Assembly: GCA_021781535.1 (NCBI GenBank)
Contig: JAJXWO010000016.1
Coordinates: 1-64,000 of the forward strand
Reading direction: 5' to 3'
DNA from: Deltaproteobacteria bacterium
GTDB taxonomy: Bacteria; Desulfobacterota; Desulfuromonadia; Geobacterales; Pseudopelobacteraceae
DNA length: 64,000 bases
Shown here in pieces: positions 8,765 to 18,591 of the stretch. Under the pieces are notes generated by a model. That model searched no databases. It had not been told where the DNA came from and was given only the letters and a program-made list of their open reading frames with translations. Numbering within the stretch: position 1 is the first letter of the stretch; every line of letters starts with the position of its first letter. A program made the position numbers and the translations under genes.

Positions 8765-11700
8765 ATATCCTCCGCTTCAATGATAATTCCCCTTTGGGAC
8801 CGACAACCAGCATATCAGCCCGCACCAGGTCGAGCAGGGTGCGCAGCGCCATGACCGCCTCCCTGTTCTTGACCAGTTCCTGACGGAGCGGCAGCTCGGA
8901 AATACGCACACGCTCAACCTTCGGCAGATCAACCGCCACACCTTTGACCTGCGCTTCCCCCTCCATACTGAAGGCGCCGTCGACCGCAGTGGCCCGAAGC
9001 CCAAGCAGACGGCCATGCCGCAGCATCTTGCGCTGAGAGACCACCTGTTCGTTGCGCTCGTACGGATCAAGGCTGAAAAGCGCCCGTTCGATCGTATTGG
9101 GCCCTATCTTGCGCAGATTCAGCGCAAGCCGCAGCTGTTCGAACAGCTCCCGTTGTTCGGGTGTCAGCGGCGCAGTAAGACTGATCTCGCCGGTGATCTC
9201 GGCATCCTGTCCCGCCTCCAGCCTTCTGGTCTCTTTCGGCAGCAGCTGCGAAATATCAAGATGTGAAAAAGAACCGGCAGCAGCGATGGCCGGAACCACC
9301 GGCTGCAGGTCGAATACGCCGCGGGCGAGGAGCGTCCCCCCGAGAAGATTTGCCTGGAAAAAGCTGAGGCCGCACTCTTTCTGGCTGAAGAGCAGATCAC
9401 CCTCCAGCGCGGTAAGCTCCAGCGGCACACCGGACACCTGTGTTGTAACGCGCCGGATCGAGAACGAACGGGTGCCGCGAACATCACCGCGCAAATCATT
9501 ATGGATCCGGCCGATAATTTCAGCCGCGCCGGGGTTGGCCCTTGTAACGGGCGGCGGCCGGACAAGGGCCGTCGAAAGAGGAATCCAGGACTCTCCCCTG
9601 GGCGCAGCCAGTGCATAGGCTTGATTAACGGCAATATCGGAGCGGAGACCCTCGACCTTTGTCCCGTTGGCAAGCTGAACGCCAAAATCGTTTGTTTTCA
9701 ACGTGCAGCGGAGCGCAAGTTCTCGCCCGGCACTAAGATCGACCCGGACACCGCCGCTGATATCGCCTGCCAGATCAAAACCGGGGAGAAGCTGTTTCAC
9801 TCCCCGGGAGAATACCCCCTCAACATCGGCAAACAGAGTGGCGTCCAATCGTTTGATCAGTGTCGCCGTGCTGAATGGCTCTTTTTCGTCCATCAGCGCA
9901 TCGATGCGGCTCACGGTGAGTTCGCCCTCATGCGAGACAGCCAGCGGATCGACCCGCAGCTGTTCGCTCACGCGAAAATCCCGCCAGCCGGAAAGTTCGC
10001 CGTTGAAGGTAAACGAGCCATGCTGGGGCGGCACTGTACCGGCGCCCCCCGGCAGGCCGCTCACGCCTCCAAACAGGACTCCTCCCTCAAAACCGACTGA
10101 TTCACCTTTTTGTGTTGTCACAACCCGCACATCCGGCTTCGTCCGCACCCCCGTCACCGTAATGGTCCCTTTGGCCGTAGGAAGTGTGGCGGAGACCGCA
10201 TCAAGGTTTACCCCCAGTTCAAGCGTGTCAAACAACGACAATCCGGCTCTGGCACTCCGCAACGGATGTTTCTCGGCGGCAGGAGTCTTTTCCGGCAGCG
10301 GTGCGGTCATGTTCCAGCGCGCGGTCACGATGCCACCCGCCTTCAGCCCGGTCGGAACAAACGGGACGGCAAACGGCATGGCGCGCCGCAGGTCAAGACG
10401 CGCAATGCCACTGGTAATGGCACGCAAGGGTGACGCACCCGAAAGGGCCGCCTCAGCAGCAAGCTGCAGAAAATCACCCGCCGCAACATGTGCTGATGCA
10501 CGCTGCAGAGTCGGCAGCCCACCCTTATCAGCCGGAAGATGAAAGCCGGCGACTGACAGAGACGCTATGAGCGGGATCGGAACAAAGTGTTTTCCGGCCG
10601 CAGTACCCTGCAGTGAGGCTGCGGTAACGGCGAACTCCGGGATATTTGCCTCAATTTCGCCGTTCTCGGCGGCTCGGGCCAGAACCCGGAGCTGCTCATG
10701 AACTTTTTCGACGGTCAACTGCGCTCCAAGCGCAACGCGATCAAGGTCAACGCCCTGGGTAAGAATCACAGAGGCAGCGACTTTACGCGGCGAAGCGCTT
10801 TTGAGATTGAGATCCGTAACCGCCACCCTGAGCCTCCCGTGCGCACCCTGAATAACAAGCGGCTGGGCACCGGTGAGGACGGTACGCTTGAGGCTCCAGA
10901 GGAGGTCCGCAGTCAGCCTGGCCGGCAATGCGGCGGTCAACGGACATTCCGCACGTTCGACGAGCAGATCAACATCCTCTGCGCTCAATTCCCCTTTTTT
11001 AAGCGCCAGCCGCACGCGCGGAAGTTTGATGCCGAACCCGGCAACGGCAAGATTGCCATTATTTTTGGGACCAGTCAGATGAAGCGAGAGGGAACGGAGA
11101 GAAACCTCTCCGGCAAGATCCTTGACCGGAGTGCCAGGCGGGAGAAACGGGGCAGCCAGAGAGTGCGCGCGGGCCAAGTCAAGACGCAGAGGGCCGAACG
11201 TGACGTCCAGCGACCGGCCCGGCTCTGTCGGATGGGTAACTTTCGCGCTCCACGCGGCATCGATCAATCCCGGGATCGCCATGGCGCCGCCGGGGAAATC
11301 TACCCGCTGGGTACCATGGTCGGTGACGATCTGCTGCCGCAGCAACAGATTAATCGGGCCAACCCGCCGTGCCTTCAGCGAACCGCCACGGGAGGCGAGT
11401 CCGCCCCCTTCCAGTGTCAGCGTGGCGCGCAGATCACGGTTCGCATCGCTCTTCGCCCGGACCAGAACCACAATAGTCCCCTCAAGCTGCGGAACCGTGG
11501 CGGGAATAAACGGCTGGGCGACCGCCAGTAATACGGGCAGATTCAGCGTGCAGTGCGCCGCAAAACCGTCATTCTGGCTGAGTCCGCCGGACAGGGTCAT
11601 ACTCGTGCCGGGAGCTGCAGCAGCGACGGCAAAGAGCGCGGAGGAGAGATGAATCCGCCGCTCTTTTGTTACCAGATCGCTCACCTTCGCGTTCAGGCTG

Positions 11701-12356
11701 ACGTTCCCGATCTTTCGCCCATCCACCGATATCAGGCCGCTCACCTCCGCCGTAACCGGCTTGGCTGCCAACGAGGGCATCGCAAGGCGAAACGAGAAAT
11801 CCTGCAGCAACAGCTGCCGCCCAGGTATCCGGTACGAGAGCTGCAGTGGCGCCACGTCAACCATGACGTGCAGATCAACCGGCAACGGGTAGTCGAGTCT
11901 CTGGATGCGCTGGATCGACTCCGCCAGAAGCGTCAACGGATCTTTACCCGATGGTGGAGGTGGTGGCTTGGCGGGGCCGGGAGCAAGTTCGGCCCGAACG
12001 TTGCGTATCCGGACCACGAGGTTGATGCCGAAGCGTCCGTCGACTCCGCGACCGACTGATGGGGCGACAACGATCTGCTCAACAGCGGTTTTCAGCAGCG
12101 GCGCGACTCCGTCGCCGAGCATAAGCCCGGAGAGTGTCAGGCCGTCGGACCAGCTCATGGCGAAGCCGGACCAGGTCACATCTCGTTTCATGGTGGTGGA
12201 GAGGGAGTGCTTAATCCGGCTCTGCACCGCATGGCTGCTGACAAACTCCGGGAGGAAATACAGGCAGACCAGCAGCAGCGACAGGACGACGACAATGGCG
12301 AGCGCCGCAATTTTGAGGACTCGGCCGATATGTATCCTGCGCATGACGTTTTTCAT
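8754..12356 (-). CDS. AsmA/YdbH-like inner-membrane protein
   Basis: About 1,200 residues. A short basic N-terminus leads into one membrane helix (LAIVVVLSLLLVCLYFLP). A very long run of amphipathic beta-strand and Gly-rich turns follows, typical of AsmA/TamB/YdbH proteins that form hydrophobic grooves for phospholipid transport between the membranes. The early segment V-x-S-R-I-x-H-S-L followed by L-x-L-x-G-L-x-L-G-D is characteristic of the AsmA N-terminal region. Family placement rests on architecture and on the DUF1318 neighbour, as in E. coli ydbH-ynbE-ydbL. I chose the ATG at 12356; an in-frame TTG at 12386 gives ten more residues but is less likely. It is first in a coupled operon of three. 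The substrate is unknown. Confidence 0.75.
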   Translation of the reverse strand: MKNVMRRIHIGRVLKIAALAIVVVLSLLLVCLYFLPEFVSSHAVQSRIKHSLSTTMKRDVTWSGFAMSWSDGLTLSGLMLGDGVAPLLKTAVEQIVVAPSVGRGVDGRFGINLVVRIRNVRAELAPGPAKPPPPPSGKDPLTLLAESIQRIQRLDYPLPVDLHVMVDVAPLQLSYRIPGRQLLLQDFSFRLAMPSLAAKPVTAEVSGLISVDGRKIGNVSLNAKVSDLVTKERRIHLSSALFAVAAAAPGTSMTLSGGLSQNDGFAAHCTLNLPVLLAVAQPFIPATVPQLEGTIVVLVRAKSDANRDLRATLTLEGGGLASRGGSLKARRVGPINLLLRQQIVTDHGTQRVDFPGGAMAIPGLIDAAWSAKVTHPTEPGRSLDVTFGPLRLDLARAHSLAAPFLPPGTPVKDLAGEVSLRSLSLHLTGPKNNGNLAVAGFGIKLPRVRLALKKGELSAEDVDLLVERAECPLTAALPARLTADLLWSLKRTVLTGAQPLVIQGAHGRLRVAVTDLNLKSASPRKVAASVILTQGVDLDRVALGAQLTVEKVHEQLRVLARAAENGEIEANIPEFAVTAASLQGTAAGKHFVPIPLIASLSVAGFHLPADKGGLPTLQRASAHVAAGDFLQLAAEAALSGASPLRAITSGIARLDLRRAMPFAVPFVPTGLKAGGIVTARWNMTAPLPEKTPAAEKHPLRSARAGLSLFDTLELGVNLDAVSATLPTAKGTITVTGVRTKPDVRVVTTQKGESVGFEGGVLFGGVSGLPGGAGTVPPQHGSFTFNGELSGWRDFRVSEQLRVDPLAVSHEGELTVSRIDALMDEKEPFSTATLIKRLDATLFADVEGVFSRGVKQLLPGFDLAGDISGGVRVDLSAGRELALRCTLKTNDFGVQLANGTKVEGLRSDIAVNQAYALAAPRGESWIPLSTALVRPPPVTRANPGAAEIIGRIHNDLRGDVRGTRSFSIRRVTTQVSGVPLELTALEGDLLFSQKECGLSFFQANLLGGTLLARGVFDLQPVVPAIAAAGSFSHLDISQLLPKETRRLEAGQDAEITGEISLTAPLTPEQRELFEQLRLALNLRKIGPNTIERALFSLDPYERNEQVVSQRKMLRHGRLLGLRATAVDGAFSMEGEAQVKGVAVDLPKVERVRISELPLRQELVKNREAVMALRTLLDLVRADMLVVGPKGELSLKRRIYEQ

Positions 12357-12462
12357 AGAAGACCTATAAAACCAACCGGCTGACAACTGCCCGGGCCAGG
12401 AGAACGGTTTTGAAACACGTATGAGCTGAATTGTGGTGAATAGGGACTATTTATATAATGGG

Positions 12463-12912
12463 TCAGTGGCGGAGAAATGTTGCTTTAATCCCGTCAATGA
12501 GCTGGCGCTTCTCGGCCTCAGTCAATCGCGCTTCCGGATGAGCCAATCGGAATTGAATAGGCGGCATTTCTCCTTCGTTGATTTCACTGGCGATCTTGTC
12601 AGGATTCTCTGCTTTACGCGCGCCATATTGCCAATCGGAAAAGTTCAGCTTACTTCGCCCTTCGTCCACATCGTGACGCACGAGCCAGGATGCCGGAGCA
12701 ATGTGAGAGTACCATGGCCAGACGGTCTCGTTACTATGGCAGTCGAAACAGGCACGTTTTGCAAGGGCGCGAGTAGCAGGGCTATCCCATGATGGCTCGC
12801 GGACAACGGGTGGATTGGTGTAGCTCTTGCCGTAAGGAATTGCCTGAATCAGTATCAAAGTTGCTACAGTTGCGACCGCTGATACTACGATTTTTTTTGA
12901 CTTCGTTGACAT
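12463..12912 (-). CDS. Haem-binding domain protein with one CxxCH motif
   Basis: This 149-residue protein has an N-terminal signal anchor (VVSAVATVATLILIQAIPYG) and a single c-type haem site, CFDCHSNET, followed by VWPWYSHIAPASWLV. That motif and the tail N-E-G-E-M-P-P-I-Q-F identify the small haem-binding domain family found in Bacteroidetes and Geobacter-like bacteria. Its likely place is the periplasmic face of the membrane, with haem attached by the cytochrome c maturation system. The electron partner is not shown. AGGAGAG just upstream supports the start. It is transcribed divergently from dbpA across a gap of about 150 bases and probably stands alone. Confidence 0.85.
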   Translation of the reverse strand: MSTKSKKIVVSAVATVATLILIQAIPYGKSYTNPPVVREPSWDSPATRALAKRACFDCHSNETVWPWYSHIAPASWLVRHDVDEGRSKLNFSDWQYGARKAENPDKIASEINEGEMPPIQFRLAHPEARLTEAEKRQLIDGIKATFLRH

Positions 12913-13065
12913 GTGCCCACTCTCCTTAATCAGAAATTGATATTTTTACACGTAATTCTTCCCCATCATAACGCCGACTGCTGCTATTATAGCAAACCAA
13001 ACCGGATTCACAGGTTTCATAATAAGTACCAGTGTATGAATCACATGTCAAAAAGAGAGTATCCC

Positions 13066-14457
13066 ATGACCACGAAAGCTTTTTCCGCGCTCCACCTGAA
13101 GAGTCCCATGATCAAAAACCTCGTTTCACTCGGCTATGCCGAAATGACGCCCATTCAGGCCCACACCCTGCCGCTGATTCTCGCCGGCAAGGACGTGATC
13201 GCCAAGGCGAAGACCGGCAGCGGCAAGACCGCCGCCTTCGGTATCGGCCTGTTGACGCACCTTGAGACAGCATCGTCGAACGTTCAGGCGTTGGTGCTCT
13301 GCCCCACCCGCGAGCTGGCCGACCAGGTCGGCAAAGAGCTGCGACGCCTGGCCCGTTTTACCGACAACATCAAGATCCTGACCCTCTGCGGCGGCGTTCC
13401 TTTCGGCCCCCAACTCGCCTCCCTCGAACATGGAGCTCACGTGGTGGTCGGCACACCCGGCCGCCTTCTCGACCACCTGCGCCGGGGAAGCCTCGATCTC
13501 ACATCCCTGCAGACGCTGGTCCTCGACGAGGCCGATCGCATGCTTGATATGGGTTTCCTGGAAGATATCAGTACGCTTATCGCCGCCACCCCTAAAAAGA
13601 AACAGACGCTGCTCTTCTCTGCGACTTACCCGACGGCGATTACAGCGCTGAGTGCGACGCTCCAGCACGAACCGGTCGAGATCAGCGTCGACGAAACCCA
13701 TGACGAAAGCGCTATCGAGCAGGTTTTCTATGAGGTGGAACCTGAAGAGCGAACCGCAGTGGTAGCGCGGCTTCTCATGCACTTTTCCCCGGAATCAACC
13801 CTGGTTTTCTGCAACACCAAAGTCGAGTGTCAGGAGGTAGCTGCCGCGCTGTCTGAGAAAGGATTTGCCGCGCTGGCTATTCATGGCGACCTGGAGCAGC
13901 GGGAACGTGATCAGGTACTGATCCGCTTTGCCAACAAGAGCGCCTCGGTGCTGGTGGCAACCGACGTGGCCGCACGCGGTCTCGATATCAAGGAGCTCGC
14001 GGCGGTCATCAACTATGAGTTGCCCCGCAACCCGGAGATTCACACCCACCGCATTGGCCGAACCGGACGTGCCGGCGAGCAGGGACTGGCGCTCAGTCTG
14101 ATGACAGCGCACGAGACCCGGCGGGTGCAGGCGATCGAAAGTGCTCTCGGCATCAGCGTCGCCCGTGGGGAGATGCCACCGCTGCCGGCGGCTGCGGGCA
14201 AACCTCGCGCCCCCGCCATGGTGACCCTTTGCATCAACGGTGGCCGCAAAAACAAACTGCGCCCCGGCGATGTCCTCGGTGCCCTGACCGGCGAGGGTGG
14301 CATTGCGGGAAGCGAGGTCGGCAAGATTGACGTCCTGGATGGCAGCAGTTATGTGGCGATTGTGCGTTCAAGCGTCGACCTGGCCCTCTCCTGTCTGGGC
14401 AGAAACAAGATCAAGGGGCACTTTTTCAAGGTGAGCAAGGTACACAGTATGTACTGA
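13066..14457 (+). CDS. dbpA: ATP-dependent RNA helicase DbpA
   Basis: 463 residues. All DEAD-box helicase motifs are visible: the Q motif (MTPIQ), Walker A (AKTGSGKT), PTRELADQV, TPGRLLDHL, DEAD, SAT, VATDVAARGLD and HRIGRTGRAG. The C-terminal ~75 residues (VTLCINGGRKNKLRPGDVLG, then IKGHFFKV) match the DbpA RNA-binding domain, which recognises hairpin 92 of 23S rRNA and directs the enzyme to large-subunit assembly. Upstream in-frame codons exist. The ATG at 13066 fits best because GAGAG sits about 7 bases before it and homology begins there; an ATG at 13045 has no ribosome-binding site. The gene stands alone, divergent from the haem protein. Confidence 0.93.
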   Translation: MTTKAFSALHLKSPMIKNLVSLGYAEMTPIQAHTLPLILAGKDVIAKAKTGSGKTAAFGIGLLTHLETASSNVQALVLCPTRELADQVGKELRRLARFTDNIKILTLCGGVPFGPQLASLEHGAHVVVGTPGRLLDHLRRGSLDLTSLQTLVLDEADRMLDMGFLEDISTLIAATPKKKQTLLFSATYPTAITALSATLQHEPVEISVDETHDESAIEQVFYEVEPEERTAVVARLLMHFSPESTLVFCNTKVECQEVAAALSEKGFAALAIHGDLEQRERDQVLIRFANKSASVLVATDVAARGLDIKELAAVINYELPRNPEIHTHRIGRTGRAGEQGLALSLMTAHETRRVQAIESALGISVARGEMPPLPAAAGKPRAPAMVTLCINGGRKNKLRPGDVLGALTGEGGIAGSEVGKIDVLDGSSYVAIVRSSVDLALSCLGRNKIKGHFFKVSKVHSMY

Positions 14458-14589
14458 GCAATTCTGCAAAAAATATTTTGGCTACTGTCCAATCACCGTT
14501 AATCACGACCGGGGAGAGCAAATAATTGCCAGTTTGATCGAATTTCGGCATAGTTGCTTCACTGTGTAAAACCGGTCGAAAGGATACCC

Positions 14590-15501
14590 ATGGCGGCATT
14601 AATTGAAGTTGAAAACTTACGCAAGTCTTACGGTTCAGCCGTCGCGGTTGACGGAATAAACTTTACCGTACAAGCAGGCGAATGCTTCGGCCTGCTTGGT
14701 CCGAATGGAGCCGGCAAGACAACCACAATTCGTATGCTCTACGGGTTTACCCCACGGGAGAGCGGTCGGTTACGTCTTTTCGGCACGGACTGTGACGGAA
14801 CGTGGAGATCCATAAAAGCTAAAATCGGTGTTTGCCAGCAGGAAGACAATCTTGATCCGGATCTGACCGTGCGTCAGAATTTGGAAACATTCGCCGCCTA
14901 TTTCAATATACCGTCGAATCTTGTCAATGACCGGGTTATGTCCCTGTTACAGTTTACGGCCTTGGAAGGCCGTGAGCATGCAAATGTCATGGAACTGTCC
15001 GGCGGCCTTAAACGGCGCCTTGTACTGGCACGAGCCCTTCTCAACGAGCCACAGCTGCTCATACTGGACGAACCAACCAGCGGACTTGATCCACAATCCC
15101 GGCATCAGTTATGGAGCCGCCTGGATGATTTGAAACAGCGCGGTCTTACGACGTTACTAACAACGCACTATATGGACGAAGCGCAGCGACTATGCGATCG
15201 ACTGATAATTATGGATCAAGGGAAGATTCTGATTGAAGGGGCACCACTCGACCTTATCCAGGAACATGTCGGAAAAAGTGTCATTGAAGTCATAGCACCC
15301 TGTTCAGATCTCCGTCAGGTGCTGAAAGAAAAAGGTATTGCCTATGAGGATGTAGGTCAGAGGTTGATTATCTACAGCCATGACGGTGAGAATCTTTACC
15401 GTGACTTGCTCGGCGAGCATTGTCGTGAAGGGTGCATGCTTCGTCCAGCAACGCTGGAGGATGTCTTTTTGCGGTTAACGGGAAGGGAGTTGCGAGAGTG
15501 A
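14590..15501 (+). CDS. ABC transporter ATP-binding protein, NodI/DrrA type
   Basis: 303 residues. Walker A GPNGAGKTT, a Q-loop near CQQED, a slightly altered signature (LSGGLKRRL), Walker B LLILDEPTSGLD and the H-loop LLTTHYMDEA are all present. A C-terminal extension of about 80 residues follows, as in the ABC-2 exporter subfamily (NodI, DrrA, CcmA-like). The start at 14590 has AAAGGA upstream. The stop overlaps the permease start as GTGA, so the two are translated together. Likely role: powers export of a lipid-linked or amphipathic molecule. NodI itself exports Nod factors in rhizobia, but no nodulation genes are present, so the substrate here is unknown. Confidence 0.9.
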   Translation: MAALIEVENLRKSYGSAVAVDGINFTVQAGECFGLLGPNGAGKTTTIRMLYGFTPRESGRLRLFGTDCDGTWRSIKAKIGVCQQEDNLDPDLTVRQNLETFAAYFNIPSNLVNDRVMSLLQFTALEGREHANVMELSGGLKRRLVLARALLNEPQLLILDEPTSGLDPQSRHQLWSRLDDLKQRGLTTLLTTHYMDEAQRLCDRLIIMDQGKILIEGAPLDLIQEHVGKSVIEVIAPCSDLRQVLKEKGIAYEDVGQRLIIYSHDGENLYRDLLGEHCREGCMLRPATLEDVFLRLTGRELRE

Positions 15502-16280
15502 TCGGTTTTAATATAAGCAAACGTTTTATTCGCGTATGGCAGCGTAATCTTCGGGTCTATAAAAAGACGTGGAAGATATCTTTTGTACCGCCGCTGCTTG
15601 AGCCTCTTTTCTATCTTGCGGCATTCGGCGTCGGTCTCGGTGGATTGGTAGGCGTCTTATCCTATGGTGGCAAAGCAACCGCGTACACGGCGTATATTGC
15701 GCCGGCACTCATTGCTATAAACATCATGCAGAGTTCGTTTTTTGAGAACACCTTCGGTTCTTTTGTGCGTATGTATTATCAGAAAACGTTCGACGCTATG
15801 CTGGCAACCCCGCTTACAATTGAAGAAATCATCACCGGCGAAATCCTTTGGGGCGCGACCAAGGCGGTCATCGGCACAGCACTCATGATGATCATCATAA
15901 CGTGTTTCGGTTTATTGCACTTCCCGGAGGCTTTGTTGCTGTTGCCGGTAGCTTTCCTTGGAGGCTTTGCTTTCGCATGCGCCGGAATGGTCTGTACGTC
16001 TATAGTCCCGACAATTGAAACTCTCAATTTACCGATTTTTCTGTTTATAACACCAATGTTTCTCTTCTCCGGTACTTTTTTCCCGCTCGACAATTTACCG
16101 GGTTGGGCACAGCTTTTCGCGAAGACACTACCTCTTACCCACTTGGTCGAACTATGCCGTGCTTTTGCGCTCGGCAGACCAAGCTGGTCGAATTTGATCG
16201 CTATTGCCTATCTCACGATCTGGTGCGTGATAACGTTTCCGATTGCTATCACTGGAATGCGGCGGCGATTGGTGCGGTGA
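15498..16280 (+). CDS. ABC-2 type transporter permease, NodJ type
   Basis: 260 residues when started at the GTG at 15498, which overlaps the ATPase stop (GTGA) and follows a GGGAG element. An in-frame ATG at 15432 lies inside the ATPase gene and is rejected. About six membrane helices are visible, with the ABC-2 conserved segment FLFSGTFFPLDNLPGWAQ typical of NodJ/DrrB proteins. It forms the membrane half of an exporter with the preceding ATPase. It faces the UbiD gene convergently with about 50 bases between stops; I see no strong terminator there. Confidence 0.9.
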   Translation: MIGFNISKRFIRVWQRNLRVYKKTWKISFVPPLLEPLFYLAAFGVGLGGLVGVLSYGGKATAYTAYIAPALIAINIMQSSFFENTFGSFVRMYYQKTFDAMLATPLTIEEIITGEILWGATKAVIGTALMMIIITCFGLLHFPEALLLLPVAFLGGFAFACAGMVCTSIVPTIETLNLPIFLFITPMFLFSGTFFPLDNLPGWAQLFAKTLPLTHLVELCRAFALGRPSWSNLIAIAYLTIWCVITFPIAITGMRRRLVR

Positions 16281-16333
16281 GTTCGCCATGGGATTTGGTT
16301 CGAGACCGGGTGACCATCGATGTAGTCTGTATT

Positions 16334-18175
16334 TCAGATAATTCCGTGAAGCGGGGCACCGGGTGCGCCAAGCGCGTCGATTTTACGTTCAACCGCCGGA
16401 TCATCCACCAGAGGGGGGGCATGGAACGGCTTGATCCGGGCATCAATCACCAGTGCGCCGCTGCACCCCCAGTGCCTGCCGCGGATTTCCTGACGGATGC
16501 CATAGATATCGACCGCCGGGTTGGAGCGGGTAAAGGTCACCCAGAGGAAGTTGTTGAGGGTCGCTGCCGTGAAACGGCTGTCATCACAGATCACGATGAG
16601 CGGAAAACCGTCAAAGGTATTCCGCTCATCATAGAAACGGCAGAAATCGTCAAGCAGCGGATCGCTTTCCCCCCTCCCCTGCGCTGACGGAGGCCCCTGA
16701 ATAGCCAGAATACCCGGCAGACAGAGAGCAACCGGTCCAAATCCTGCCGGCAGTTCAAGCCCCGCAGGTAGTTCCGTTGCCAGCTTCTGTCGCACCGGAC
16801 CGGCGGCGGCAATAACCACTTTTGATCCCTCGTTTAGTCCGGAGCCGCTGTAATCGAGAGTATCAACCGTGGTCGCCGTCTGGAAGTGCAGATTGGTGCG
16901 CCAGTCGGTACGCTCCAGAATGTGTTTCAGGAATGCGGCAATGTCGTGGGTGTGCAAGTCCGGTGCATCCTCGTTTGCTGCGATCAGCAGGTATTTGGCA
17001 AGCGACAGCTGCCCCTGGCCGAGAATGGCGTTGGCGACAGTCAACAGCTCCTGCGGCTGGCGGACGGCTGCATAGGGGACATAGCGCTCGGCGGCAATCG
17101 CCAGCAGCAGCGGATGGACACCGGCAGCGTCAACGGCATGCACCTCCTTCACCCCGGACACAACGGTCGGTATCAACGGGCCGGTCAGTTCATGGATGAA
17201 AGCACCGAAACTGGTATCTTCCTGCGGTGGACGCCCAACGGTCGTAAAAGGAAGAATGGCATCCCGGCGGTGATACACCGCATCAACCTCTATATAGGGA
17301 AATTCGTGAGTCAGGCTGTAATAGCCGAGATGGTCGCCAAAGGGGCCTTCCGGCAGGGTTTTGGCCGGATGAACGATGCCGCTGATGCAAAAATCGGCCT
17401 CTGCAGAGACCGGCAGATGCCCCGGAATCCTGGCCATCGGGATACGATGACCGGCCAGCAGACCGGCAAAGGAGAGCTCCGGCATCCCTTCCGGCAGCGG
17501 CATAACCGCCGCAACCGTCATGGCAGGCGCCCCGCCCAAAAAAATGTTGACCCTGAGAAGGTCACCCCGGGCAATCGCCTCTGCATGGTGGGCGCCGATG
17601 CCGCGATGAATCTGATAGTGCAGTCCGGCCTGTTTATCCGGTTGATAGCTGTTTCCGGAAATCTGGATTCTATACATTCCCAGATTTGATTTGGCAAAGC
17701 CGGGATGTGCCGGACTTTCACTGTACACCTGCGGCAGAGTCAGAAATGCGCCGCCATCCCCGGGCCACGAGACGATCTGCGGCAGAGCGGAAAGGGTTGT
17801 GGAACATTCCAGAACCGGAGCTTTCGATGTGACGGCAGGAAGGAGATGATAGGCCGCACGAGGAGCCTTGACGATATCAAGCGGATTTTTAAATAGTGAA
17901 ACAGGGTTTATTTTGAGTTCTACAAGGCGGCGGATGTCGTCCAGCGTATCACGGAAGATGAAGCGGGTCCGCTCCAGCGTTCCGAACAGGTTGCCGAGCA
18001 ACGGGAAATGGCTCCCGGCCACATTCGTAAACAGCAGCGCCGGCCCTCCCGCCTGATACACACGTCGCTGCACCGCGCCAATTTCCAGATAGGGATCAAG
18101 CGGCGCATCAACACTCACCAGCATGCCGCGTTTTTGAAGATCCGCTACACATTCCTGCAGATTTTTATAGCCCAT
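16334..18175 (-). CDS. UbiD family prenylated-FMN decarboxylase
   Basis: 613 residues. UbiD-family landmarks are present: an N-terminal domain with LQKRGMLVSVD and AGGPALLFTNV, the flavin/metal region NLGMYRIQISGNSY and HYQIHRGIGAHH, then LPEGPFGDHLGYYS with the conserved Glu, and HAVDAAGVHPLL. It needs prenylated FMN made by a UbiX partner, which is not in this window. The family includes the ubiquinone/menaquinone enzyme and many aromatic-acid (de)carboxylases; the extended C-terminus resembles the large UbiD paralogues of Geobacter-type bacteria. The substrate cannot be told. Homology begins at the ATG at 18175 (MGYKNLQECVADL); the 37 codons upstream look non-coding. It is monocistronic here. 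Confidence 0.88.
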   Translation of the reverse strand: MGYKNLQECVADLQKRGMLVSVDAPLDPYLEIGAVQRRVYQAGGPALLFTNVAGSHFPLLGNLFGTLERTRFIFRDTLDDIRRLVELKINPVSLFKNPLDIVKAPRAAYHLLPAVTSKAPVLECSTTLSALPQIVSWPGDGGAFLTLPQVYSESPAHPGFAKSNLGMYRIQISGNSYQPDKQAGLHYQIHRGIGAHHAEAIARGDLLRVNIFLGGAPAMTVAAVMPLPEGMPELSFAGLLAGHRIPMARIPGHLPVSAEADFCISGIVHPAKTLPEGPFGDHLGYYSLTHEFPYIEVDAVYHRRDAILPFTTVGRPPQEDTSFGAFIHELTGPLIPTVVSGVKEVHAVDAAGVHPLLLAIAAERYVPYAAVRQPQELLTVANAILGQGQLSLAKYLLIAANEDAPDLHTHDIAAFLKHILERTDWRTNLHFQTATTVDTLDYSGSGLNEGSKVVIAAAGPVRQKLATELPAGLELPAGFGPVALCLPGILAIQGPPSAQGRGESDPLLDDFCRFYDERNTFDGFPLIVICDDSRFTAATLNNFLWVTFTRSNPAVDIYGIRQEIRGRHWGCSGALVIDARIKPFHAPPLVDDPAVERKIDALGAPGAPLHGII

Positions 18176-18591
18176 TCTAGATACCCGCCCGCGTTTTAAC
18201 TGATGATTATTACCCGCTGGAATCAGCACAGAAGGGGCAAGAAACCAGCTTTGAAAAGATAATCTTACCCTTGGGCAAGGTATCATTGTAAGCGTTGAAA
18301 TACAATCAGGATTGCACCATCTGGAGCCGCTACAGCGCGATTCACACTCTTTAAAAAGATCCTTACACCTTATTCATTCGGATTATCAATCATCACGTGC
18401 ATCATTTTACAATACCCTGATTTTACATTTTTATTCCGGCAGAAGCATGCGGTTTTCTGCAGCTTCTGACACACCATAGCTGCCACCGCTTTTACGCCGA
18501 AATTTAACTGATTCACATTCTCTTTAAAAAGAAGTACATTTGCGGCGCGTGGGTATTTTATGACAACTGTGCCGGTAACTGGAGGAACATG
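18176..18591. other. 416-base intergenic region with direct repeats and a hairpin
   Basis: No convincing gene lies between ubiD (minus) and the receiver gene (plus). Two similar blocks are present: GATTCACACTCTTTAAAAAG starting at 18339, and GATTCACATTCTC followed by TTTAAAAAG at 18510-18532. The inverted repeat CAGAAGC (18440-18446) / GCTTCTG (18462-18468) lies between them. The second block is about 50 bases ahead of the receiver gene's GGAGGA site, so these may be promoter or operator elements; this is inferred. Confidence 0.4.

Noticed and set aside
12982-12994. 13-base palindrome TGCTATTATAGCA between the haem-protein gene and dbpA
   Set aside because: Too short and AT-rich to call an operator without a second copy or comparison.
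14590-16280. Nod-factor export genes nodI-nodJ
   Set aside because: The ABC pair is of that subfamily, but no nodulation genes are present and the subfamily is broad; a specific symbol would overstate it.
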